Shown piece after piece: positions 46,563-55,759 of a stretch of DNA of 64,000 nucleotides. The notes under the pieces are model-generated. The model made no database searches. It was not told where the DNA came from and worked only from the letters and a program-made list of their open reading frames with translations. The DNA is taken from the NCBI GenBank assembly GCA_936941155.1, contig CAKZJE010000017.1, positions 26,888 through 90,887 of the forward strand, given 5' to 3'. The translations under genes were made by a program, and so were the position numbers. Numbering within the stretch: the first letter of the stretch is position 1; every line of letters starts with the position of its first letter. The DNA comes from an uncultured Methylomonas sp. (GTDB lineage: Bacteria > Pseudomonadota > Gammaproteobacteria > Methylococcales > Methylomonadaceae).

Positions 46563-47324
46563 CTACATTTTTTTAACTAGATTCATGCCAGCTATTGCAA
46601 CTTCATGAATATCAAGGTTATGCGTTAAGCCCATTTTATAGCCTTCTAACATCGCATCTTTGCGTTCAGAGGGCGTGCCGTGATGACCGCGCGAATAAAA
46701 GTGCGTATCACCTTTAAGATACAAGCTATCTAAAAAAGCTTTAATATCTATCTCAGTATCATTCGTGCGCAATCGCTTTAAGCCTAAATAGTAGCCAGCC
46801 AAATAATCAGCGTGCAATTCCAATAATTTATGCGTTGGTTGTGATCCCAATAAAAGTTCATAAAACTCGCTTTGCATCTGATAAATATGCGCGAACTCAT
46901 GCGCCATAATCCCTGCGACAGCCAAGCCTCCCCATTTATGCCGTGCTAGTTCATTCGCCAATAGCTGTTTGCCAAATATCACTGTGCCGCGCGTATCAGG
47001 GATAATAGATTCTCTGGCTGCAAAAGCATTTTTAGCTGCACTGTCATCATAAAAACCAAAGCCGGGTAATACTTTAAAACTTTCTGCAATATGCGTCAGT
47101 TCTAAGCTAATACTCTGATCAAGTTCTGGATTGCCAGATGAATCCAAGATTTCCAAACCATTCAGAAAAAGTCCGCTTTGCAGCGAGCAGTATTCCGGCA
47201 AATCTGCTGAATCGGCATAAACCGCTTGATTGAATAACAGAGCGGCAATTAAAACACAGATGTTTGTTAAAAGTTTTTTACACTTTAGGTTCATTTTCTT
47301 AAAAAAAGGAATGGATAACATCAT
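46563..47324 (-). CDS. Exported zinc metallopeptidase-like protein
   Basis: Starts at ATG-ATG after AGTAGG; an upstream TTG is unlikely. A hydrophobic signal sequence ends near NQAVYA. The HExxH motif is present (IMAHEFAHIYQMQ, about residue 145), with a second zinc ligand candidate in LLELHADYLAGYYLGLKRL, a gluzincin-like arrangement. HGTPSERKDAMLEGY follows, as in several M48-like exported peptidases. It probably acts in the periplasm and is followed by a DUF1566 protein gene 16 bases on. Confidence 0.82.
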   Translation of the reverse strand: MMLSIPFFKKMNLKCKKLLTNICVLIAALLFNQAVYADSADLPEYCSLQSGLFLNGLEILDSSGNPELDQSISLELTHIAESFKVLPGFGFYDDSAAKNAFAARESIIPDTRGTVIFGKQLLANELARHKWGGLAVAGIMAHEFAHIYQMQSEFYELLLGSQPTHKLLELHADYLAGYYLGLKRLRTNDTEIDIKAFLDSLYLKGDTHFYSRGHHGTPSERKDAMLEGYKMGLTHNLDIHEVAIAGMNLVKKM

Positions 47325-47401
47325 TGATAACCTACTTGCCAATTTGATTCACCAACATGGTTAGTTAAGTGCTTTAGTTGCCGCGCTTTACGTTCTTCTA
47401 T

Positions 47402-49042
<1,641 letters not shown>

Positions 49043-49057
49043 CTACCAGCCTTAAAA

Positions 49058-49140
49058 GTAGGATGAGTCAAGGCGATAGCCAAAACTCATATTAAGCGAT
49101 TATCAATGCGATGGGGGTCGCGTTGCTACGCCCATCCTAC
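49058..49140. repeat. Inverted repeat GTAGGATG type
   Basis: Ends GTAGGATG / CATCCTAC, 83 bases in all, with an inner GCGTTGCTACGCCC stretch. It resembles the GTAGGTTGGG element at 2226 in design. It occupies the gap between tilS and pyrG. Confidence 0.7.
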
Positions 49141-49205
49141 TGCACTGCACTCAGGTTGAAAAACTTTGGCATTTTAGCAGTTTTAACTTAAGCGTTTATG
49201 ATTTT

Positions 49206-50543
49206 TTATGATAGTTTTTGCCATTTTAACTTATAACAAAGTTCCTGATGTTCAATTTGAACCTGAGAACTTAGCCATAAATCCGCTACTGCAATAAGGA
49301 TATTATCAAAATAGAGCAAGGGGATTAAATCTCTTTCCCAAGGTGGTATTGCGTTTTCTTGAAATAAATTTTTTAAAGTATGTTGACCTTTTCTTCCGGC
49401 TAAACTGATTTTTTCCCCGCCTTGCCTAAATTTAATAGTGACGTTTGCAGCTTGCCATAAAGAAACCGGGATGCCTGAGTGTGCTGGATAGCGTTGCAAA
49501 ATGCTGTTATCTGGTAACAGAATTTGATTTTCTGATTGCACCCAAACTAGACCTTCCAGGTTTTTAAAACCTGGCAGGTCTTTGCTGCAATACAATTTAT
49601 CTTGATAGCGACGAATTACGATACCGGATTTTTTAAGCTGTGGCTCTGCACTCGGTTTTGCTGCAATCACCGTTTTAAAAATATTGTCTATAAAATCAGT
49701 GCTAGGCATTTGCAAATTTTGCTGTTTAAACCATTGCCGAATCACGAGTTGTTGTTGATTAGAATCAAGCTGCAATAACTTGCTGATTGATAAAGTGCTT
49801 GTGCATGACTGCCAGTCGTTTAAAGGACTGCCAGTCATAACCTGTGCAAATAAGTTTTCCGCCAGTTCGTTTAAAAGTTGCTGCGCATTAGCACAATGAT
49901 TAGCTGAGCGCGAGACCGTTTTCGCCACGTTTGTCCAGCGTGTTTTTAATAACGGCACGATTTGATTGCGCAAAAAATTGCGATCAAAATCATCACATTG
50001 ATTGGTCGGGTCTTCCACCCATGTTAAATGATGTGTTTGCGCGTACTCTTGAATGCTTTGTTTGGAAACATCCAAAAAAGGTCGCAGCATTTTTCCTTGG
50101 CTAAAACCAATCTCCCTCGGCATGGCGGCTAAACCTTGCACTCCCGCGCCGCGAAATAATTGCAGCAATACGGTTTCGAGTTGGTCTTCTTGATGCTGCG
50201 CAACCAGCAAGACATCATTTTCGTGAATTAATTTTTCTAACGCTTGATAACGCGCATCTCGCGCAGCTTCTTCGGGGCTTTGTCCGTTTTTAGGAAACGC
50301 ATTCACTCGCAATAGTTGAAATTTAACTTCTACCTGTGCGGCTTGTTGCTGACAGTGAATCGCCCAGCTTTCGGCTTTGGGTTGTAATCCGTGATGGACG
50401 TAAACGGCGGTGATTTTGGCTTTTAATTCAGGATATGTGGCGCAAAGGTGCAGCAAAACGTGGGAATCTATGCCACCACTGTAGGCGATGTAAATATGCT
50501 GTGCTGATTTGAGTTTTTGTAGATAAGCTGTGAGTTGTGGCAT
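49206..50543 (-). CDS. tilS: tRNA(Ile)-lysidine synthetase
   Basis: Modifies the wobble cytidine of the isoleucine tRNA reading AUA. The PP-loop motif is AYSGGIDSHVLLHL near residue 22; VYVHHGLQPKAESWAIHCQQ, then REIGFSQGKMLRPFLDVS and DPTNQCDDFDRNFLRNQIVP follow; the C-terminal TilS domain is IKFRQGGEKISLAGRKGQHT. At 445 residues it is a little long. Two palindromic repeats lie in frame: family B (49805-49838, TGSPLNDWQSC) and family A (49549-49581, DLPGFKNLEGL). The start is the ATG of MPQLTAYLQ, not the upstream TTG. Confidence 0.94.
   Translation of the reverse strand: MPQLTAYLQKLKSAQHIYIAYSGGIDSHVLLHLCATYPELKAKITAVYVHHGLQPKAESWAIHCQQQAAQVEVKFQLLRVNAFPKNGQSPEEAARDARYQALEKLIHENDVLLVAQHQEDQLETVLLQLFRGAGVQGLAAMPREIGFSQGKMLRPFLDVSKQSIQEYAQTHHLTWVEDPTNQCDDFDRNFLRNQIVPLLKTRWTNVAKTVSRSANHCANAQQLLNELAENLFAQVMTGSPLNDWQSCTSTLSISKLLQLDSNQQQLVIRQWFKQQNLQMPSTDFIDNIFKTVIAAKPSAEPQLKKSGIVIRRYQDKLYCSKDLPGFKNLEGLVWVQSENQILLPDNSILQRYPAHSGIPVSLWQAANVTIKFRQGGEKISLAGRKGQHTLKNLFQENAIPPWERDLIPLLYFDNILIAVADLWLSSQVQIEHQELCYKLKWQKLS
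49549..49581. repeat. Family A palindrome inside tilS, in frame
   Basis: A 33-base palindrome with one mismatch between arms. It encodes KDLPGFKNLEGL in the tilS frame, matching CoaX (13074-13106) residue for residue over eleven positions. Confidence 0.92.
49805..49838. repeat. Family B palindrome inside tilS, in frame
   Basis: A 34-base palindrome with two mismatches between arms. It encodes MTGSPLNDWQS in the tilS frame, close to the TASPLKDWQS of BirA. Confidence 0.9.
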
Positions 50544-50566
50544 GTTCAGCAAGTTATTGGAAGAGA

Positions 50567-50995
50567 TTATGTTGTCTGAATCAGGATTTGCAGGATTTGC
50601 AGGATTTTAGGATGTTCAGGATGGTGTTTTGGATTGTAAAGTTTTTTGAATTGCAGGCTGGTTGCGCCAAAGTTGATGAGTAAGCCAATCGGGAAATTGT
50701 AAGCAACAACGTAATTTTTGGCTTGGGCTAAGTGTACGTCTTCTAAATTGATAATGGCTTTCAATTCGACAACAATTTGGTTTTCAACGATAAAGTCGGC
50801 GCGGCGTGTGCCGACCATGTAGTCTTCGTAAAAAATCGGTTGTTCTACTTCCCTGCCAAAATTTAATCCTGCTCTTTCTAGTTCAATCGTTAAGCAGCGT
50901 TGATAGATGACCTCTTGAAAGCCGTTGCTGAGTGTGTTGTGAACTTTCATGGCACAGCCGTTGATGCGGTAGGTGATGGGGTCTAAATTATTCAT
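50567..50995 (-). CDS. GxxExxY protein (PD-(D/E)xK nuclease-like)
   Basis: A 142-residue protein of the GxxExxY family: the name-giving motif is GFQEVIYQRCLTIEL near residue 26, and the nuclease-like core reads RRADFIVENQIVVELKAI (D, then E-x-K). The last 18 or so residues (HPKILQILQILIQTT) are encoded by the adjacent repeat, family F, so the gene has run into it or carries it as its own end. Another family F element begins five bases upstream of the ATG. The role of the family is not established. Confidence 0.87.
   Translation of the reverse strand: MNNLDPITYRINGCAMKVHNTLSNGFQEVIYQRCLTIELERAGLNFGREVEQPIFYEDYMVGTRRADFIVENQIVVELKAIINLEDVHLAQAKNYVVAYNFPIGLLINFGATSLQFKKLYNPKHHPEHPKILQILQILIQTT
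50572..50622. repeat. Family F repeat (TTGTCTGAATCAGGATT), copy 1
   Basis: Begins TTGTCTGAATCAGGATTTGC with a short internal tandem of GCAGGATTT. It has the same orientation as the left arm of copy 2, so the two flank the GxxExxY gene as direct repeats. Confidence 0.88.
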
Positions 50996-51000
50996 TTTTG

Positions 51001-51129
51001 TTGTCTGAATCAGGATTTGCAGGATTTTAGGATTTTCTTGATGATTCTATGACTTATTCGCCAACCTTGATAATGACACCCCGTTTTTATCCTGTACATC
51101 CTAAAATCCTGCAAATCTTGATTCAGACA
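51001..51129. repeat. Family F element with 32-base terminal inverted repeats, copy 2
   Basis: A 129-base element whose ends (51002-51033 and 51098-51129) are inverted repeats of 32 bases with one mismatch. It looks like a complete non-autonomous element. It sits directly upstream of the GxxExxY start. Confidence 0.9.
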
Positions 51130-51208
51130 CTTTTTCCCAACGCGGCATTAATTCCCATTGTCCGATTTCTTCAATCCGATTTTTGGCTTTTTGCAAATAA
51201 TAGTTTGC

Positions 51209-51403
51209 TTAAAAAACTTCATCAAAAAAATCATCTTTATCTAAAGTTTTTTGCCAAGCTTGATGTCTTAGAACCGAATCTAGTCGCTGTGAAGATTTAA
51301 GTGATAAAAAACGGTTGGTATCGGTTGTACCTAATTTTTCAAGCAAAATCATAATTGCTTGTTGAATAAGTTGAGATTCAGTGGTTAAAACGGCTTGTTC
51401 CAT
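51209..51403 (-). CDS. Small antitoxin-like protein, third gene of the XRE/PIN cassette
   Basis: Sixty-four residues: TTESQLIQQAIMILLEKLGT is helical, followed by basic SLKSSQRLDSVLRHQAWQKT. It overlaps the PIN gene stop by one base. It could be the antitoxin for the PIN protein, with the XRE protein as a repressor. No family is recognised. Confidence 0.6.
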   Translation of the reverse strand: MEQAVLTTESQLIQQAIMILLEKLGTTDTNRFLSLKSSQRLDSVLRHQAWQKTLDKDDFFDEVF

Positions 51404-51849
51404 TATTGCAACTCCTCAGATGAAACGAATTCAAGTGGATTGACAGCGATTATTTTTGCAGTAATTTCTTTTTGATATTTTTTCAACAATTTATCATCAC
51501 AAGAAATAAAAATATCGGCTAAGGTTTCAGCATAAGCTAAATGTGCAGCATCGGCAATGCCAAATCCCTGTTGATGCAAGTATTCTGCGCGAGTGCGAAT
51601 CACTTGTTTATTATCAACGAGTGGATGAACAAATTTCTCCAGTTGCGCTTTTAATAACAGTCGTTCTTCAACCGCACTAATAGCTTCAATTTCTTTGAGA
51701 TGAACGGGGGAAATGACAGATTGATAATAATTTTGCTCGATGTGTTGCAGAATCAGGTAAAACGCTTCGGTTTCTAAGCGTATGCGTAGAGCATCTTGAT
51801 TATCAAAGGGGCGACAATAGGTGCATACGTCTAAATAGAGGACTTTCAT
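51403..51849 (-). CDS. PIN-domain protein
   Basis: A 148-residue PIN-like protein with VLYLDVCTYCRPFDNQDALR at the N-terminus, a glutamate in SPVHLKEIEAIS, GFGIADAAHLAYAETL and DIFISCDDKLLKKYQ carrying the acidic residues. It overlaps the XRE gene by four bases. This subgroup (LDVCxYxRPFD) is often annotated as a PIN domain protein without a proven target. Confidence 0.82.
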   Translation of the reverse strand: MKVLYLDVCTYCRPFDNQDALRIRLETEAFYLILQHIEQNYYQSVISPVHLKEIEAISAVEERLLLKAQLEKFVHPLVDNKQVIRTRAEYLHQQGFGIADAAHLAYAETLADIFISCDDKLLKKYQKEITAKIIAVNPLEFVSSEELQ

Positions 51850-52247
51850 TTGACTGCATCTTTTTTCAACAAGGCAATGATTTCTCTTAAATTTTCATTT
51901 TCCCTATCTTTCATGGCAAGTTCTTTTTTTTGTAGCTCGTTAATCAGTAACTGTTCTTTCAATTCAGCATTTGATGAGCCAATATATACGTTATTTTCAT
52001 GTCTTGTTTTGTTTCGTTGACAAGGAAAATTTATATTTAAAGTTCCTTTTTCAGTTAAATCTACTAATTCAGATAATTGTATTTCAAAAATCTCTGCCAG
52101 TTTTTGTAGTTTCGATAGTTTTGGGTCATTTTCTCCGCGCTCAATATCACCGTAAGCACTTTGGGAAACTCCTAATTTTTCAGCAACTTGTTCTTGAGTT
52201 AAGTTTTTAGCTTCTCGAATAAGTCTGATTTTTTCATTGACTGACAT
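51846..52247 (-). CDS. XRE-family regulator with the same C-terminal tail as the one at 18985
   Basis: A 133-residue protein: helix-turn-helix at 5-60 (KIRLIREAKNLTQEQVAEKL, then GVSQSAYGDIERGENDPKLS), a linker, and a coiled-coil tail ending QKKELAMKDRENENLREIIA. The tail matches the XRE protein at 18985 almost perfectly while the DNA-binding halves differ. It heads the PIN cassette and should autoregulate it. Confidence 0.9.
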   Translation of the reverse strand: MSVNEKIRLIREAKNLTQEQVAEKLGVSQSAYGDIERGENDPKLSKLQKLAEIFEIQLSELVDLTEKGTLNINFPCQRNKTRHENNVYIGSSNAELKEQLLINELQKKELAMKDRENENLREIIALLKKDAVK

Positions 52248-52355
52248 TAAATATCGCTCCTACCCATAAAATACCTGATTTGCTTGATTGTAACAAATTT
52301 CAGAAGGTTTAAAATCATAAGGTTATATATTCATGCGAAATCTTGGGAAGAAAAT

Positions 52356-52562
52356 ATGAGTGAAGATAAAAGTAAAAAAAGTGGAATTGGTTCAGCTTTG
52401 TTAGAGACTGCAATACTAGGTACAACAGTTTATCTTCAAGCAAAGAAAAATGCAGAAGAACAAAAGGCAAAGCAAAAGTCTTGGGTAAAAGACATTCTTG
52501 TAAGTATTATTTCTAGCGTCTTAGCTGGAGTTATAATATGGTACTTTGGCTTTAATAAGTAG
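52356..52562 (+). CDS. Small membrane protein
   Basis: Sixty-eight residues from MSEDKSKKSGIGSALLETAI; GGGAAGAAAAT precedes the ATG, and an upstream start lacks a ribosome site. A lysine-rich middle (KKNAEEQKAKQKSW) leads to a C-terminal transmembrane helix (ILVSIISSVLAGVIIWYFGF). It is divergent from the XRE gene and lies just before a frameshifted partner. Family unknown. Confidence 0.65.
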   Translation: MSEDKSKKSGIGSALLETAILGTTVYLQAKKNAEEQKAKQKSWVKDILVSIISSVLAGVIIWYFGFNK

Positions 52563-52579
52563 AGGTAGGAGTTAATTCA

Positions 52580-52785
52580 ATGATTATTGAAATAGAAATT
52601 CCAGATACTTTACCAGAAGGTCGGCGTTCTTCTTTTAAAAAGGAATTGCTGACGGTTTGCTTGAAGCGGCAACAACCGAAACTGAATTTAATTACACACC
52701 TAAGGGGCATGAAAGTTACAGAGAACAAGGCAAAGAAGTAGGGAAAACATTGGCAGAAAAAATACAAGAATTTTATCCTAAATGA
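52580..52785 (+). pseudogene. Frameshifted small gene
   Basis: ATG after AGGTAGGAG. The frame MIIEIEIPDTLPEGRRSSFK runs to a five-A run (52637-52641). Adding one A continues GIADGLLEAATTETEFNYTP and then KGHESYREQGKEVGKTLAEK to TGA at 52785; without it the frame reads an unlikely basic tail. The gene has the size and order of the second member of a small two-gene module with the gene at 52356. Confidence 0.6.
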
Positions 52786-52814
52786 ATCCTAATTTGAGCT
52801 AAATAAATCAACTT

Positions 52815-52848
52815 AAACCGCTAGAGGCAAAACCAAAGGCGGTTTTTT
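52815..52848 (+). terminator. Terminator of the small module
   Basis: Stem AAACCGC / GCGGTTT with a loop containing a second CCxxAGG, followed by a run of T. It belongs to the same AACCGCC hairpin type as those at 17823 and 18387. Confidence 0.8.
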
Positions 52849-52849
52849 A

Positions 52850-53036
52850 TTACGCATTCATCGGACGGTCAAACAACCCCAACAACTGCAAAAAAACAGG
52901 GTGAGGCAGCAAAACCTCCCGCTCAATTGCAGCCAAGCTATTTTGTTTAGCCAAACGCAAATCATAAAAAGTTCGCAAATTAAACCAAAAATGCGCATCG
53001 CCACCAAAGTAGCACAACAAGGCATGGCGGATTTAT
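52850..53036 (-). pseudogene. C-terminal fragment of a HigA-type antitoxin
   Basis: The minus frame reads YFGGDAHFWFNLRTFYDLRL, then AKQNSLAAIEREVLLPHPVF to TAA. The ALxLARYFGxSAxFWLNLQxxYDLxxA pattern is that of HigA antitoxins, of which only the C-terminal half remains. The upstream half ends where a family C palindrome starts (53041). No HigB gene is nearby. Confidence 0.7.
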
Positions 53037-53040
53037 AGCA

Positions 53041-53077
53041 AAATTTTTAAAGACGACCAGTCGCCTTGAAAAATTTC
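53041..53077. repeat. Family C palindrome, copy 4
   Basis: AAATTTTTAAAGACGAC with its complement, one mismatch in the right arm (GTCGCCTT). It marks the breakpoint of the higA fragment. Confidence 0.88.
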
Positions 53078-53120
53078 AGGCTTTGGGCGAGTTATGAAAA
53101 TCATATCCCCACAAATAATA

Positions 53121-53153
53121 AAACCAGACAGATTTTTAAGACCTGTCTGGTTT
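53121..53153. repeat. Family A-like palindrome
   Basis: AAACCAGACAG / CTGTCTGGTTT arms around TTTTTAAG, 33 bases, the length of the other family A copies. The rest of the gap 53078-53197 shows no gene. Confidence 0.75.
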
Positions 53154-53197
53154 ACGATTTGTTTAATCCATTCGGTGATTTGCGCCGTATGATACTG

Positions 53198-53749
53198 TTA
53201 TCTACGCCGCCCACCATGAGATCGAAAACCAAAACCCCCAAACGGACGAAAACCACCGTAATAGTTTCCAAAATGCCCGCCTAAATAGCCACCATAGCCG
53301 CCGTAACCATAACCCCCATAATAACCCACCGGAGAACCATACCAACTATTATAATAACTGTTGTAATAGCTATTTCTCATATAGGTTAAATACAAATTGT
53401 ACGCTGCCAAATTTTGCTGCCGAAATGCCGCATCCACTTCTTTAGGGCAAACCGACTGATATAAATGTCCACTTAAACCGGTTGTTACCGCATTTTCCAA
53501 TTTGCAATAATCCAGCAAGCCTGTTTCGCGTCCTGCAAAATATTGATTTTCATCAGGAATAATCCCGTATTCAAAACACGCCTCTTTATGCAAATTCAAC
53601 TCGCCTTTCGTTTTTCCCGCCAAACCATCTTGCACACCTAACGCATTCCAATCGCCACGCAAACAATCTTCACGACTTAACGTCATATTGCTACAACCGA
53701 TCAGTGATAACAGTGGCAAAAGCATTGCCATCATTTTCATAGAGTTCAT
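53198..53749 (-). CDS. DUF2799 lipoprotein with a Gly/Tyr-rich tail
   Basis: A 183-residue protein with a lipobox (LSLIGCSN, Cys near 19). The DUF2799 core is clear: MTLSREDCLRGDWNALGVQD, then GLLDYCKLENAVTTGLSG and YQSVCPKEVDAAFR. The C-terminal 50 residues are rich in glycine and tyrosine (GGYGYGGYGGYLGGHFGNYY) and end in basic RSHGGRRR, an addition not typical of the family. It should sit in the outer membrane or periplasm. Confidence 0.85.
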   Translation of the reverse strand: MNSMKMMAMLLPLLSLIGCSNMTLSREDCLRGDWNALGVQDGLAGKTKGELNLHKEACFEYGIIPDENQYFAGRETGLLDYCKLENAVTTGLSGHLYQSVCPKEVDAAFRQQNLAAYNLYLTYMRNSYYNSYYNSWYGSPVGYYGGYGYGGYGGYLGGHFGNYYGGFRPFGGFGFRSHGGRRR

Positions 53750-53777
53750 TTTTCACTCCTGCAAAGTGTGTACAAAA

Positions 53778-53810
53778 AAACCTTTCAGGCATTCAGCACC
53801 TGAAAGGTTT
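53778..53810 (-). terminator. Terminator of the haem membrane protein gene, family A
   Basis: Stem AAACCTTTCAGG / CCTGAAAGGTTT with a 9-nt loop, followed by a run of T on the minus strand; the arms equal those of the alr terminator at 622. Confidence 0.92.
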
Positions 53811-53823
53811 TAGCAAAGGGATC

Positions 53824-54750
53824 TTAAGATTTTTTATTCAATTTGTCTTTAATAAAAGGCAATAGCGAGTTTATCCAAATATCGGCAACAACAGCAAAAA
53901 CGGTTTTAGAAATCGTAAAGACATTGGTTAAAAAACTAGCATTGGTATCGCCACCTAACGGAGCTAGTTTTTCTAAAATCACCGTACTTAATTGTTTACG
54001 CGGCTCGCCTGACGCTTTATTAATAAAGACTTGTGGATAGAACCACATTTCTAAAATGGAAATCGCCCACATAAACATGAAAGAAACGCCCATCCCCATC
54101 CCAGCGAACACCACTAAGATAGCAAACATCGGGTGAATTTTCGTCAGCCACCACGACAAAATATCCACCAGCAAAAACGCATACGGCATTCCAATCGCAA
54201 TACATTTATATTGCATGGTCGGGCTTTGCGCAAAGCTGAAAATAATGCCGACAAACATAAAAATAAAGCTGATACCGAATAAATGGATATGCGAAACGCG
54301 GGTCAACGAAGCAAATGTTGCGCCTTGATCTTCAGTTGTAACGGTTTTCAAAACTTCAACATCGCTAAAGTCTGGAATTGTGCCGGCTTCTTTGTTGTGA
54401 CACATCACGCAGCGTTCATCAATGATTTTTTTCACGCCTGAGGATTCGTAAGTTTTCACATCTGCACCGTCGCGCACCCATTGCATAATTTCAAAACGCT
54501 CTTTTTCGGAGGCATTTTGTTTCATTGAGCCGTTCAGTTTTTTCTCCAACACGGTGCCTGAGCGGTTGCCATAATAGCTATAAACAATATCGTCCAGCGA
54601 TAAGCCCAATTTTCCGTCCGCCATGCCATGCGTGAACAGAATTTGGATTAACGCAAAGAAATATCCAACCGCAACTGAACAAAGATAGCCGGTGAATAAA
54701 ACTTTAATCGGGGTTTCATGGTCTTTTAACGGAATATATTTTTGAGTCAT
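53824..54750 (-). CDS. Membrane protein with a c-type haem site
   Basis: A 308-residue protein with an N-terminal helix (KVLFTGYLCSVAVGYFFALI), a periplasmic part carrying a single haem motif (IIDERCVMCHNKEAGTIPDF) and then about four hydrophobic helices (HIHLFGISFIFMFVGIIFSF and following). The layout is a membrane-bound cytochrome-like sensor or electron carrier. Similar proteins occur in methane- and sulfur-oxidising gammaproteobacteria, often misannotated as an elongation factor, and their role is unknown. It has its own terminator. Confidence 0.8.
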   Translation of the reverse strand: MTQKYIPLKDHETPIKVLFTGYLCSVAVGYFFALIQILFTHGMADGKLGLSLDDIVYSYYGNRSGTVLEKKLNGSMKQNASEKERFEIMQWVRDGADVKTYESSGVKKIIDERCVMCHNKEAGTIPDFSDVEVLKTVTTEDQGATFASLTRVSHIHLFGISFIFMFVGIIFSFAQSPTMQYKCIAIGMPYAFLLVDILSWWLTKIHPMFAILVVFAGMGMGVSFMFMWAISILEMWFYPQVFINKASGEPRKQLSTVILEKLAPLGGDTNASFLTNVFTISKTVFAVVADIWINSLLPFIKDKLNKKS

Positions 54751-55182
54751 AGTTGTGTTTTAGGTTGATAAAAGAAAACGATGCAGTATTTAGCAATTCG
54801 CGTAGCAATGATTTTGCCCTGCTAAGATACTTTTTTAAGCTGTGTTTGACTAAAAAAGCACTGCCAATCAGCGTGTTATTTGCAGCATATTTTGTGCCGT
54901 TGCAATAAAGTTGTGTGCTTTTTAGTTGTGGTGGTTTGTATTTGATGCGCAATTATACGCTGGATAGTCGCAATTGCGAAAATTGCTAAGATATGTGTGG
55001 AAAATAAAATAGGATAACTTTTTGTATTTTCAGTGTTTTTTAAATCCATGCTGACTCTGCAACAGATACTTTTCAAAAAAAATCCGTGTCACTGATGAAT
55101 ATCACAATGGAAAATGCGCCGTTTTTGCAATTTTAGGAACAAATAGATTTTGTAAGAAACTGTTGTTTGCACTTTGCCAAAC
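54751..55182. other. Noncoding gap between the haem protein and zur
   Basis: This 432-base stretch has no convincing gene or repeat. It must contain the promoter of the haem protein gene and the 3' end of zur. Short frames in it have neither ribosome sites nor protein-like composition. Confidence 0.5.
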
Positions 55183-55659
55183 TCATGTTTGCTGACAATC
55201 ATCGCAAAAACCGTGCAACTCTAAAGTTAATTGTTGTGGTTGAAACGCATTGTTTCTGCCAATTTCATAAATCGCTTCGTACACTTCCTGCGCTTCCACT
55301 TCTTTTGCATCGTGGCAATTATCACAAATGAGTAACACCGAATTATGTGCCGTTTCTGGATGCGAGCAACCAACAAACGCATTTAAAGACGCAACTTTGT
55401 GAATCAACCCCGCGCTTAATAAAAAATCCAATGCTCGATAAATGGTCACTGGTTTCGCTTTCGGGTCTTCTTGCTGCAAACTCGCTAATAAATCATACGC
55501 GCCCACCGCTTTGTGATTTGACCAAATCAATTCAAAAATGCGCTGGCGAATCGGCGTTAATCGAATATTTTTTTCAACGCACACATTTTGTGCAGATTCT
55601 AAAGCATGGCTGATACAGCAATCGTGGTCGTGGCAGTGAATAACAGAAGATGATGTCAT
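55183..55659 (-). CDS. zur: Zinc uptake regulator, Fur family
   Basis: A 158-residue Fur-family repressor. The histidine/cysteine-rich N-terminus (VIHCHDHDCCISHALESAQN) is unusual, then the winged helix (IRLTPIRQRIFELIWSNHKA, PVTIYRALDFLLSAGLIHKV) and the structural zinc sites LICDNCHDAKEV and HGFCDDCQQT. It is divergent from a TonB-dependent receptor with a perfect Zur-box palindrome between them, which supports Zur over Fur. Confidence 0.92.
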   Translation of the reverse strand: MTSSSVIHCHDHDCCISHALESAQNVCVEKNIRLTPIRQRIFELIWSNHKAVGAYDLLASLQQEDPKAKPVTIYRALDFLLSAGLIHKVASLNAFVGCSHPETAHNSVLLICDNCHDAKEVEAQEVYEAIYEIGRNNAFQPQQLTLELHGFCDDCQQT

Positions 55660-55703
55660 AGTTTTAAATCTAAGTAGTGAGAAGTTTTAGATAGGTTGCA
55701 TTT

Positions 55704-55723
55704 TGTTATGTTATAACATAACA
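55704..55723. promoter_or_regulatory. Zur box between zur and znuD
   Basis: A perfect 20-base palindrome, TGTTATGTTATAACATAACA, matching the TGTTATNNTATAACA core of gammaproteobacterial Zur operators. It lies 45 bases from the zur start and 37 from the znuD start, so zinc-loaded Zur would shut off both. Confidence 0.93.
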
Positions 55724-55759
55724 TAGAAAAACACCCTAAACGATCCTTCCTACGTTTTT

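Noticed and set aside
51049..51300. 83-residue ORF on the plus strand
   Set aside because: Its first half is the family F repeat read in one frame and the rest is antisense to the small antitoxin-like gene.
53066..53284. 72-residue ORF on the plus strand
   Set aside because: It crosses a palindrome and the antisense of the Gly-rich DUF2799 tail; composition is not protein-like and no ribosome site is present.
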